7,915 nt of DNA, taken from assembly GCA_023427825.1 (NCBI GenBank), contig JAEZAI010000450.1, forward strand, positions 1 through 7,915, given 5' to 3'. This DNA is from Actinomycetes bacterium (lineage in GTDB: Bacteria; Actinomycetota; Acidimicrobiia; Acidimicrobiales; Microtrichaceae). The notes below the pieces were generated by a model. It searched no databases and had not been told where the DNA came from. It saw only the letters and a program-made list of their open reading frames with translations. Every line of letters begins with the position of its first letter. The first letter of the stretch is position 1. The translations under genes and the position numbers were made by a program. Below, piece by piece: positions 1 to 5,175 of this stretch.

Positions 1-107
1 GTGCCGGTGGGGTCGGCTTCGTCGGGACCGAGGCAGGCGGTCAGCGCGACGGCGGCGAGCGCGAGCAGCACGACGGCGCTCCACCTCGTCATCGCCGGCA
101 CGCGCAT
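1..107 (-). CDS. Predicted lipoprotein, N-terminal part only (runs off the left edge)
   Basis: Only the first 35 codons are inside the window. The start reads MRVPAMTRW, followed by a hydrophobic stretch at about residues 10-22 and the lipobox LTAC at 22-25. The mature protein would begin at Cys25 with an acidic, proline-containing linker (CLGPDEADPTG). This is the classic layout of a type II signal peptide, so the protein should be exported, lipid-modified at Cys25 and anchored on the outer face of the membrane. The ATG at 107 is preferred over the in-frame ATG at 92 because a GAAGGG ribosome binding site (116-121) sits 8 bases upstream of it. Nearly all third codon positions are G or C, as in the neighbouring genes. 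The gene lies downstream of purL on the same strand after a 196-base gap, so it may have its own promoter. The functional domain is outside the window and I cannot name the family. Confidence 0.72.
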   Translation of the reverse strand, partial: MRVPAMTRWSAVVLLALAAVALTACLGPDEADPTG

Positions 108-115
108 GTCGACCA

Positions 116-121
116 CCCTTC
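116..121 (-). promoter_or_regulatory. Ribosome binding site of the lipoprotein gene
   Basis: On the minus strand GAAGGG lies 8 bases before the ATG at 107. The alternative in-frame ATG at 92 has no such purine run in front of it, so this site decides the start. Confidence 0.55.
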
Positions 122-219
122 TCGTCCAACGGTCGTGCACCCGAAGGCGCCACTTCCTCGCCGACCGCCTCCGCGAGGGACGGGCCGCCGGATCTCCCGT
201 CGTCCACGGTATCGGCGGT

Positions 220-242
220 CCGGCGCGCGCCGGTCGCGCCGG
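220..242 (-). terminator. GC-rich hairpin downstream of purL, possible terminator
   Basis: CCGGCGCG at 220-227 pairs perfectly with CGCGCCGG at 235-242, with a 7-base loop, about 60 bases after the purL stop. There is no T-run after it on the minus strand, so it is not a classic intrinsic terminator. In very GC-rich genomes such stems also arise by chance, and the first 14 bases of the site are themselves a perfect palindrome (220-233). The rest of the 108-303 gap shows no convincing open frame or promoter. Confidence 0.3.
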
Positions 243-303
243 GTGCCCGAGGGTGGCTGGCGGCTGACTCGCGACGTCGGGTGCGCAGGACGCCCGGGGC
301 GGC

Positions 304-2586
304 TCAGCCCTGGGTGGTGCCCCCGCCGATGGCGTCGGGGAGGCGGTCGCGCCACGCGGCGGTCAGCGCGGAGAGCTCCAGATCCACCAGGTCCTTGACC
401 ACGAACCGGTCGCCGGCTGCGGCGCCGATGCGCGAGTGGGGCACGCCGTGGGCCTCGAGCACGTCCAGCACGGCGCGGACCTGGTCGGCGGCCACGCACA
501 GCACCGCCCGGCCCGCGGACTCGGAGAACAGGTCGACGTGGTCCGCGATCCGCGCCGCGTTCACGCCCACGCCCGATGCGACCGCCATCTCGGCCAGCGC
601 GACGCCCAGGCCGCCGCCGGAGACGTCGTGCGCCCCGAGCACCAGATGGGCACCGACGACCTCCCGCACCACGCCGGCGACGGCGGCGACCGCGTCGAGG
701 TCGACCGCGGGGAGCGAACCCCGGCCCCGGTGGCCACGGCGTGCGGCCCACTGCGCGCCGGACAGCTCCCGGACGGTCTCGCCCACGAGGATCAGACGGC
801 CGCCGTCGACGAGCACCGGCCCGGGCGGGCGGCGATCGAGGCGGTCGAGGAGCCCGAGCACGCCCACGACGGGGGTGGGGTCGATGTCGGCGCCCCGGCT
901 CTCGTTGTAGAGGCTGACGTTGCCGCCGATGCACGGCACCCCGAACGCCCGCAGGCCGTCGGACAGCCCGTCGACCGACTCGGAGAACTGCCACATGACC
1001 TCGGGGTGCTCCGGGTTGCCGAAGTTCATGCAGTTGACCATGGCGATCGGGCGCGCCCCCACGACCGCCAGGTTCATCACCGACTCGCACATGGTCATGA
1101 CCGAACCGGCACGCGGGTCCACCGCACACCAGAGGTGGTTGCCGTCGGTGGTCAGCGCCATCGCCCGGCCCGTGTCATCGCCGGTCGTCGGGTGCTTGAG
1201 GCGCAGGACCGCGGCATCACCACCGGGCCCGACGACCGTGTTGAGGAAGAGCATGTGGTCGTACTGGGACCACACCCAGGACGTGTCGACCAGCAGCTCG
1301 AGCAGGTCGGCGCCGACGTCCGCGGGCGCGGGGAGCGACGCGGCGCCGTCGGCGCGCCGGGCGTCCAGGTCCGCGGGCGGCGACATGGGCCGGTCGTAGA
1401 GCGGCGCATCCTCCTCGAGCGACTTGGCGGGCACGTCGGCCAGCACCTCGTCGCCGCCGTCGCTCACGATGCGCAGGCGCCCGCTGCCGGTGACCCCGCC
1501 GATGACCGTCGCCCGCACCTCCCAGCGCGCCGCGATCGACAGCACCTCGTCGAGCTTGGACGGCTCGACGATCGCCAGCATCCGCTCCTGCGACTCCGAG
1601 GTCATCACCTCGAACGCCGCCATGTGGGGCTCACGACGGGGGACGGCGTCCACGTCCACGTCCATGCCCGCGCCGCCCTTGGCCGCGGTCTCCGACGTGG
1701 CACAGGTGATCCCCGCGCCGCCCAGGTCCTGCACGCCGACGGCCAGGTCCCGGTCGAGCAGCTCCAGGCACGCCTCGATCAGGCGCTTCTCCTCGAACGG
1801 GTCGCCGACCTGCACACTCGGTCGCTTGTCCGCGTCGGCCTCGTCGTCGCCGAAGCCCGCGCTGGCGAGCACCGACACGCCGCCGATGCCGTCGCGCCCG
1901 GTGCTCGATCCCAGCAGCACCGCCAGGTTGCCGACGCCCTCGGCCCGGCCGAGCACCAGGCGCTCGGTGGGCATGAGGCCCAGGCACAGCACGTTCACCA
2001 GCGGGTTGCCCTGGTAGGTCTCGTCGAACACGGTCTCGCCGCCCACGGTCGGCACCCCGACGGAGTTGCCGTAGCCGGACACTCCCGACACGACGCCCTC
2101 GGCGATCCAGCGCGACCTGGCGTCGTCGAGCGGGCCGAACCGCAGCGGGTCCATCACCGCGATCGGGCGTGCGCCCATGGAGAAGATGTCGCGCAGGATG
2201 CCGCCCACGCCGGTGGCCGCACCCTGGTACGGCTCGATCGCGGACGGGTGGTTGTGGCTCTCGATCCGCAGCGCAGCGGCGATGCCGTCGCCGACGTCCA
2301 CCACCCCGGCGCCTTCCCCCGGTCCCACCAGCACCCACGGGGCCTCGGTCGGGAAGCGGCGCAGGTGGATCCGCGAGCTCTTGTAGGAGCAGTGCTCGGA
2401 CCACATGACCGAGTACATGGCCAGCTCGAGGTGGTTCGGCTCGCGTCCGAGGGTCTCGCGGATGCGCTCCAGCTCGTCGTCGGTCAGCCCGAGCGCCCGG
2501 TGCACGGGCTCCTCGGCCGTCGACGTCCCGCCCGGAGCGGGATCGGTGGGCGTCACGTCAGCGGCGGTCTGGTCGGGCGCGGCCAT
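304..2586 (-). CDS. purL: Phosphoribosylformylglycinamidine synthase subunit PurL (FGAM synthase, small type)
   Basis: This is the ATP-dependent synthetase subunit of cytosolic FGAM synthase: FGAR + ATP + ammonia gives FGAM + ADP + Pi in de novo purine synthesis. Its 760 residues fit the small PurL type that needs separate PurS and PurQ. After a Thr/Pro/Ala-rich extension (1-30) come [12 protein letters not shown] (61-72) and [18 protein letters not shown] (109-126). His111 matches the catalytic His72 of Thermotoga maritima PurL and His65 matches its His32 (compared from memory). Further PurL motifs are VQDLGGAG (285-292), TSESQERML (329-337), [10 protein letters not shown] (554-563), [11 protein letters not shown] (651-661) and FSESAGRA (687-694), so both AIRS-like halves are present and intact. 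The ATG at 2586 is supported by GGTAGG 8 bases upstream. A plus-strand gene separates it from purQ, so it must have its own promoter in 2587-2759. Confidence 0.98.
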   Translation of the reverse strand: MAAPDQTAADVTPTDPAPGGTSTAEEPVHRALGLTDDELERIRETLGREPNHLELAMYSVMWSEHCSYKSSRIHLRRFPTEAPWVLVGPGEGAGVVDVGDGIAAALRIESHNHPSAIEPYQGAATGVGGILRDIFSMGARPIAVMDPLRFGPLDDARSRWIAEGVVSGVSGYGNSVGVPTVGGETVFDETYQGNPLVNVLCLGLMPTERLVLGRAEGVGNLAVLLGSSTGRDGIGGVSVLASAGFGDDEADADKRPSVQVGDPFEEKRLIEACLELLDRDLAVGVQDLGGAGITCATSETAAKGGAGMDVDVDAVPRREPHMAAFEVMTSESQERMLAIVEPSKLDEVLSIAARWEVRATVIGGVTGSGRLRIVSDGGDEVLADVPAKSLEEDAPLYDRPMSPPADLDARRADGAASLPAPADVGADLLELLVDTSWVWSQYDHMLFLNTVVGPGGDAAVLRLKHPTTGDDTGRAMALTTDGNHLWCAVDPRAGSVMTMCESVMNLAVVGARPIAMVNCMNFGNPEHPEVMWQFSESVDGLSDGLRAFGVPCIGGNVSLYNESRGADIDPTPVVGVLGLLDRLDRRPPGPVLVDGGRLILVGETVRELSGAQWAARRGHRGRGSLPAVDLDAVAAVAGVVREVVGAHLVLGAHDVSGGGLGVALAEMAVASGVGVNAARIADHVDLFSESAGRAVLCVAADQVRAVLDVLEAHGVPHSRIGAAAGDRFVVKDLVDLELSALTAAWRDRLPDAIGGGTTQG

Positions 2587-2594
2587 GGCCGCAA

Positions 2595-2600
2595 CCTACC
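2595..2600 (-). promoter_or_regulatory. purL ribosome binding site
   Basis: On the minus strand GGTAGG lies 8 bases before the purL ATG. It fixes the start of the low-complexity N-terminal extension of PurL. It also abuts the stem of the leader hairpin at 2603-2639, so folding of that hairpin could affect access to it. Confidence 0.6.
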
Positions 2601-2602
2601 CG

Positions 2603-2639
2603 CCGCCGCGTTCGGGCCCCGAACCACGGCGAGCGGCGG
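2603..2639 (-). promoter_or_regulatory. Inverted repeat / leader hairpin just upstream of purL
   Basis: The core is a perfect 15-base inverted repeat, GTTCGGG-C-CCCGAAC (2610-2624). It is extended by an outer pair, CCGCCGC (2603-2609) with GCGGCGG (2633-2639), leaving an 8-base bulge (2625-2632) on one side. The core lies 24-38 bases before the purL start. As DNA it could be a dimeric repressor site. As RNA, if the transcript begins far enough upstream, it would form a stem beside the ribosome binding site; the 1-base centre means the inner stem must open a few pairs to make a loop. I do not recognise it as a known purine operator or riboswitch. Confidence 0.35.
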
Positions 2640-2759
2640 TGCTGGAAATCTCGAATATCGGATGCCTGAACACCGCTCGATCATCGACCAATAGTCACCG
2701 ACGGAACGCCCACGGTGGCGAATTGAACTCCGGGCCCACAGGGTGTGGAATTCCTCTCC
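2640..2759. promoter_or_regulatory. Divergent upstream region between purL and the plus-strand gene
   Basis: This is the only stretch in the window that is visibly less GC-rich, especially 2644-2700, and it must hold the promoters of two divergent genes. It contains an 11-base palindrome, TCGAT-C-ATCGA (2677-2687), close to its middle. On the purL side GATATT (2654-2659 on the minus strand) resembles a -10 box, but I see no good -35 at the right distance. No purine riboswitch core is recognisable. The assignment rests mainly on gene layout and base composition. Confidence 0.5.
2723..2751 (+). promoter_or_regulatory. Candidate promoter giving a leaderless transcript of the plus-strand gene
   Basis: TTGAAC (2723-2728) and TGGAAT (2746-2751) are separated by exactly 17 bases, and each matches 4 of 6 positions of the -35 and -10 consensus. 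A start of transcription 7-9 bases after the -10 box would fall on or beside the A of the ATG at 2760. No ribosome binding site is well placed for that ATG, which fits a leaderless mRNA. The weak point is that the -10 box lacks the important A at its second position. Confidence 0.3.
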
Positions 2760-3188
2760 ATGGCAACTTCCACGAAGTCGAAGAAGCGAGTGGTCACCGA
2801 CGAGCACAAGGCCGCAATGGCGGCCGGCCGGACCGAGGCCCGAGCGGTGAAGAACTACCTCGATGCGCTCGAGGTCACCCGTCCGAAGCGGGGCCGCAAG
2901 CGCACGCCCGATTCCATCAATCAGCGTCTCGTGAAGATCGCCGCAGAGCTCGACACCGCGACCGACCCCATGAAGCGCTTGTCGCTGACGCAGGAGCGGA
3001 TCGATCTGGAGCGGGAGCTCGAGACGCTGGAGTCCAAGGTCGACATCGACCTGCCGGCGTTGGAGAAGGCGTTCATCGGCGCGGCGGCGTCCTACAGCGC
3101 ACGCAAGGGGATCACCTACGCCGCATGGCGCGAGGTCGGCGTCCCCGCGGCGACGCTGAAGGCCGCCGGCATCTCCCGGGCCTCCTGA
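2760..3188 (+). CDS. Uncharacterised basic, coiled-coil protein (142 aa) between purQ and purL
   Basis: I do not recognise a named family. From memory, similar actinobacterial proteins exist as 'hypothetical'. Coding is supported by strong G/C bias at third codon positions. The protein has a Lys/Arg-rich N-terminus (TKSKKR, 5-10) and a helix-prone stretch with many Ala (15-38). Next is the basic patch RPKRGRKRTP (41-50), which resembles an AT-hook core (RGR flanked by basic residues and prolines). A charged, helix-rich segment likely to be a coiled coil follows (51-93). The C-terminal block has the pattern Y-S-x-R-K-G-I-T-Y-A-A-W-R-E-V-G-V-P (112-129), ending LKAAGISRAS. No signal peptide or membrane segment is seen, so it is probably cytosolic. 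A GTG at 2745 would add five residues, but neither start has a good ribosome binding site. The ATG is chosen because a leaderless promoter fits it and MATSTKSKKR looks like a natural N-terminus. It could bind nucleic acid, but this is inference from composition only. Confidence 0.85.
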   Translation: MATSTKSKKRVVTDEHKAAMAAGRTEARAVKNYLDALEVTRPKRGRKRTPDSINQRLVKIAAELDTATDPMKRLSLTQERIDLERELETLESKVDIDLPALEKAFIGAAASYSARKGITYAAWREVGVPAATLKAAGISRAS

Positions 3189-3195
3189 CGCCGCC

Positions 3196-3226
3196 CGCCC
3201 CGGGTCGCGCTCAGCGGCTCGGGGCG
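3196..3226. terminator. Hairpin between convergent genes, possible shared terminator
   Basis: CGCCCCG (3196-3202) pairs perfectly with CGGGGCG (3220-3226) across a 17-base loop. It spans the 22-base gap between the plus-strand gene and purQ and overlaps the last codons of purQ, so it could slow transcription from both sides. No T-run follows on either strand, and the long loop weakens the call. Confidence 0.33.
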
Positions 3227-3897
3227 AGTCCTGCGCCGGCGGCCACCAGCACGGAGCCCAGGAGGACGCGCCCGTCGGTGGAGCCCAGCAGTGCGTTCGC
3301 CGCCCGTTCCGGATGCGGCATGAGCCCGACGACGTTGCGGCCTTCGTTGCAGATCCCGGCGATGTCGTCGACGGATCCGTTCGGGTTCTCGACGTAGCGC
3401 AGCACGATGCGATCCTCGGACCGCAGCTCGTCGAGCGTCTCGGGCGAGCAGGTGTAGTTGCCCTCGAAGTGGTTGATCGGGATGCGCAGGACCTGACCCA
3501 CGGTCGCCTCGGACGTGAGCACGCTGTTCGTCGTCACGACCGTGAGGTCCACCGACTCGCAACGGAACTTCAGGCCGGCGTTCTTCTGCAGCGCCCCGGG
3601 CAGCAGGTGCGCCTCGGTGAGCACCTGGAAGCCGTTGCAGATCCCGACGACCGGTCCCCCGCCCCGGGCGAACTCCTGCACGGCCACCATGATCGGCGAG
3701 AAGCGGGCGATGGCGCCGGGTCGCAGGTAGTCGCCGTGGGCGAACCCTCCGGCGACGACGACGGCGTCGAAGTCGTCGAGGCGATCGTGGTCGTGGAAGA
3801 CCACCTCGGCGTCGCCACCGAGGGACCGCACGGCCTCGACGACGTCCATCTCGCAGTTGGTGCCGGGGAACGTGACGACGGCGACGTTCACGGCCAC
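3211..3897 (-). CDS. purQ: Phosphoribosylformylglycinamidine synthase subunit PurQ (glutaminase)
   Basis: PurQ is the class I (triad) glutamine amidotransferase subunit of FGAM synthase. It hydrolyses glutamine and passes ammonia to PurL, probably through the complex bridged by PurS. The 228 residues match the usual length. VTFPGTNCEMD (8-18) is the typical N-terminal strand and loop. GICNGFQ (85-91) carries the nucleophile Cys87, and GLMPHPE (191-197) supplies His195 and Glu197, so the triad is complete. GGFAHGDYLRPGA (50-62) is also typical of PurQ. The frame stays open to 3978, but that upstream part overlaps purS. The GTG at 3897 is chosen because GGAG lies 7 bases before it and only 2 bases separate it from the purS stop; a second GTG at 3891 is less well spaced. 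It is the last gene of the minus-strand run before the plus-strand gene. Confidence 0.97.
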   Translation of the reverse strand: MAVNVAVVTFPGTNCEMDVVEAVRSLGGDAEVVFHDHDRLDDFDAVVVAGGFAHGDYLRPGAIARFSPIMVAVQEFARGGGPVVGICNGFQVLTEAHLLPGALQKNAGLKFRCESVDLTVVTTNSVLTSEATVGQVLRIPINHFEGNYTCSPETLDELRSEDRIVLRYVENPNGSVDDIAGICNEGRNVVGLMPHPERAANALLGSTDGRVLLGSVLVAAGAGLAPSR

Positions 3898-3899
3898 GG

Positions 3900-4166
3900 T
3901 CAGGCTCCGGTCGTCGCCGGCTCGGCGATCGTCACGAACGAGTCCTCGATCACCGGGTTGGACAGGAACCGGTGGCACAGGTCGTCGACCTCCGCGGCCG
4001 CAGCGGCACGATCGGTGGCCTCCACCTGGAAGCGGATGGACTTGCCCACCGACACCCCGCTCACGCCGTCGAACCCCAGCGCCGGCAGCGCCCGCTCGAT
4101 CGTGGCGCCCTGCGGATCCGCGATGCCGGGCCGAAGGCGCACCTCAACGGTCACGTCGAAGATCAT
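3900..4166 (-). CDS. purS: Phosphoribosylformylglycinamidine synthase subunit PurS
   Basis: PurS is the small structural subunit that joins PurQ to PurL in FGAM synthases of the Bacillus/actinobacterial type. In Bacillus subtilis a PurS dimer sits between one PurL and one PurQ. The 88-residue product has the normal size and the family pattern. It begins with the strand FDVTVEVRLRPGIADPQG (3-20), continues with ATIERALPALGFDGVSGVSV (21-40) and then GKSIRFQVEA (41-50). The remainder is a helix and final strand ending in VTIAEP, plus a short tail. The ATG at 4166 has a GGGAGAG purine run about 8-10 bases upstream. It is followed after 2 bases by purQ, and an 88-base gap separates it from purC upstream. 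No membrane segment or signal peptide is present. Confidence 0.95.
   Translation of the reverse strand: MIFDVTVEVRLRPGIADPQGATIERALPALGFDGVSGVSVGKSIRFQVEATDRAAAAAEVDDLCHRFLSNPVIEDSFVTIAEPATTGA
3905..3908 (-). promoter_or_regulatory. purQ ribosome binding site inside the end of purS
   Basis: On the minus strand GGAG lies 7 bases before the GTG at 3897, within the last codons of purS. It selects the short PurQ start over the longer open frame and suggests that purS and purQ are translated in a coupled way. Confidence 0.55.
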
Positions 4167-4254
4167 GGGACCAACTCTCCCACACCGGCGGCCGCGGCCC
4201 GACCCACCGGCGCGTGGGATGCACCACCGCTCGCGGACCGGCGGCGTGGACCGC
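4167..4254 (-). other. 88-base gap inside the purine operon
   Basis: All other junctions in this run are overlaps or a 2-base gap, so this spacer between purC and purS stands out. It holds the purS ribosome binding site (about 4175-4181), a short stem CCCAC (4203-4207) with GTGGG (4214-4218) around a 6-base loop, and a 10-base palindrome GGCCGCGGCC (4190-4199). I see no open frame and no clear promoter. It could be an internal attenuation or RNA-processing point, or simply a relic spacer. Confidence 0.35.
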
Positions 4255-5175
4255 TCAACCGGGCCAGTCGTCGAGCGACCGGCCGCAGATGCGTTCGTAG
4301 GCCTGGCGGTAGCGGGTCGCCGTGGCCTCGATCACGTCGTACGGCAGCGGCGGTGGCGGCGGCGCCTTGGGCCAGTCGAGCGTCTCCAGGAAGTCGCGCA
4401 CCGGCTGCTTGTCGAACCCCTGCGGGGTGGCGCCCGGCGCCCAGTCCTCGGCGGCCCAGTAGCGGGAGGAGTCGGGTGTCAGGACCTCGTCCGCCAGCAC
4501 GAGCTGCGGCACGCCGTCGTCGTCCGCGATCCAGCCCAGCTCGAACTTGGTGTCGGCGAGCAGGAAGCCGGCGGCCTCCGACCGCTCGGTCGCGCGGCGG
4601 AAGATCGCCAGGCTCGCCGCTCGGGCCTGCTCCGCCACGTCGCCGCCGAGGATCTCGACCGCCCGGTCGAACGTGATGTTCTCGTCGTGGTCCCCGACCG
4701 CGGCCTTGGTGGACGGCGTGAAGATCGGCTCGGGGAGCCGGTCCGCCTCGACCAGCCCTGCGGGTGCCGGCATGCCGTGGATGGTCCCGCGGTCGCGGTA
4801 CTCCTTCCATGCGGAGCCCGCCACGTAGCCGCGCACGATGCACTCGACCGGGAGCATGTCCGCCCGTCGGCACAGCATGACCCGCCCGGCGAGCTCGTCC
4901 AGCTGGCAGCCCTGGGGCAGGTCCGCGAGGTCGGTCGAGATGAGGTGGTTGCCGATCACGTCGGCCACCGCCTCGAACCAGTGCGCGGACATGGCCGTGA
5001 GGACGCGACCCTTGTCGGGCACGGGTTCGGCCATCACCACGTCGAAGGCGCTGATGCGGTCCGAGGCGACCATCAGCAGCCGGTCGTCGCCGGCGTCGTA
5101 GAGGTCGCGGACCTTGCCGCGGTGCACGTGGGTCAGCGGGATCGCGGTGGGGCCGCCGGTCGTCGGTGGCGTCAC
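4255..5175 (-). CDS. purC: Phosphoribosylaminoimidazole-succinocarboxamide synthase PurC (SAICAR synthetase)
   Basis: PurC joins aspartate to CAIR with ATP, giving SAICAR, in the cytosolic purine pathway. At 306 residues it is the longer form, nearer to the yeast Ade1 type than to the short (about 240 aa) Bacillus type. GKVRDLYD (20-27) is the N-terminal nucleotide-binding loop, and SDRISAFD (38-45) and CIVRGYVAGSAWKEY (112-126) are family blocks. FTPSTKAAVGDHDENI (152-167) belongs to the substrate-binding region, and LADTKFELG (206-214) matches the second SAICAR synthetase signature. LADEVLTPDSSRYW (227-240) and FDKQPVRDFLE (254-264) complete the fold. A run of five prolines at 272-276 precedes the C-terminal helix. 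The GTG start overlaps the purB stop as GTGA. There is no strong ribosome binding site, so translation is probably coupled to purB. Confidence 0.97.
   Translation of the reverse strand: MTPPTTGGPTAIPLTHVHRGKVRDLYDAGDDRLLMVASDRISAFDVVMAEPVPDKGRVLTAMSAHWFEAVADVIGNHLISTDLADLPQGCQLDELAGRVMLCRRADMLPVECIVRGYVAGSAWKEYRDRGTIHGMPAPAGLVEADRLPEPIFTPSTKAAVGDHDENITFDRAVEILGGDVAEQARAASLAIFRRATERSEAAGFLLADTKFELGWIADDDGVPQLVLADEVLTPDSSRYWAAEDWAPGATPQGFDKQPVRDFLETLDWPKAPPPPPLPYDVIEATATRYRQAYERICGRSLDDWPG

Noticed and set aside
179..201. Six-base stem GACGGG/CCCGTC in the purL downstream gap
   Set aside because: It is short, has an 11-base loop and no T-run. The 8-base stem at 220-242 is the better terminator candidate, and this one is within chance expectation.
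89..1129. Minus-strand Arg/Pro-rich open frame covering the end of purL and the downstream gap
   Set aside because: It is out of frame with purL and its composition is typical of a GC-rich shadow frame, with no domain.
2654..2659. GATATT as the purL -10 box
   Set aside because: It matches 4 of 6 positions, but no acceptable -35 element lies 16-19 bases upstream, so I do not list it as a promoter on its own.
436..2694. Very long plus-strand open frame (over 700 codons) opposite purL
   Set aside because: It is antisense to an unmistakable purL. Stops are rare in all frames of such GC-rich DNA, and the translation is a low-complexity mix rich in Arg, His, Val and Gly with no family motifs.
2745..2759. 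GTG at 2745 as the start of the plus-strand gene
   Set aside because: It would add only five residues (MEFLS), its only purine run is too close to the codon, and the candidate -10 box overlaps it. The ATG at 2760 fits better, though 2745 is not excluded.
3898..3978. N-terminal extension of PurQ
   Set aside because: It would overlap most of the purS C-terminus and adds a charged, unrelated sequence. The GTG at 3897 has a GGAG and gives the expected glutaminase N-terminus.
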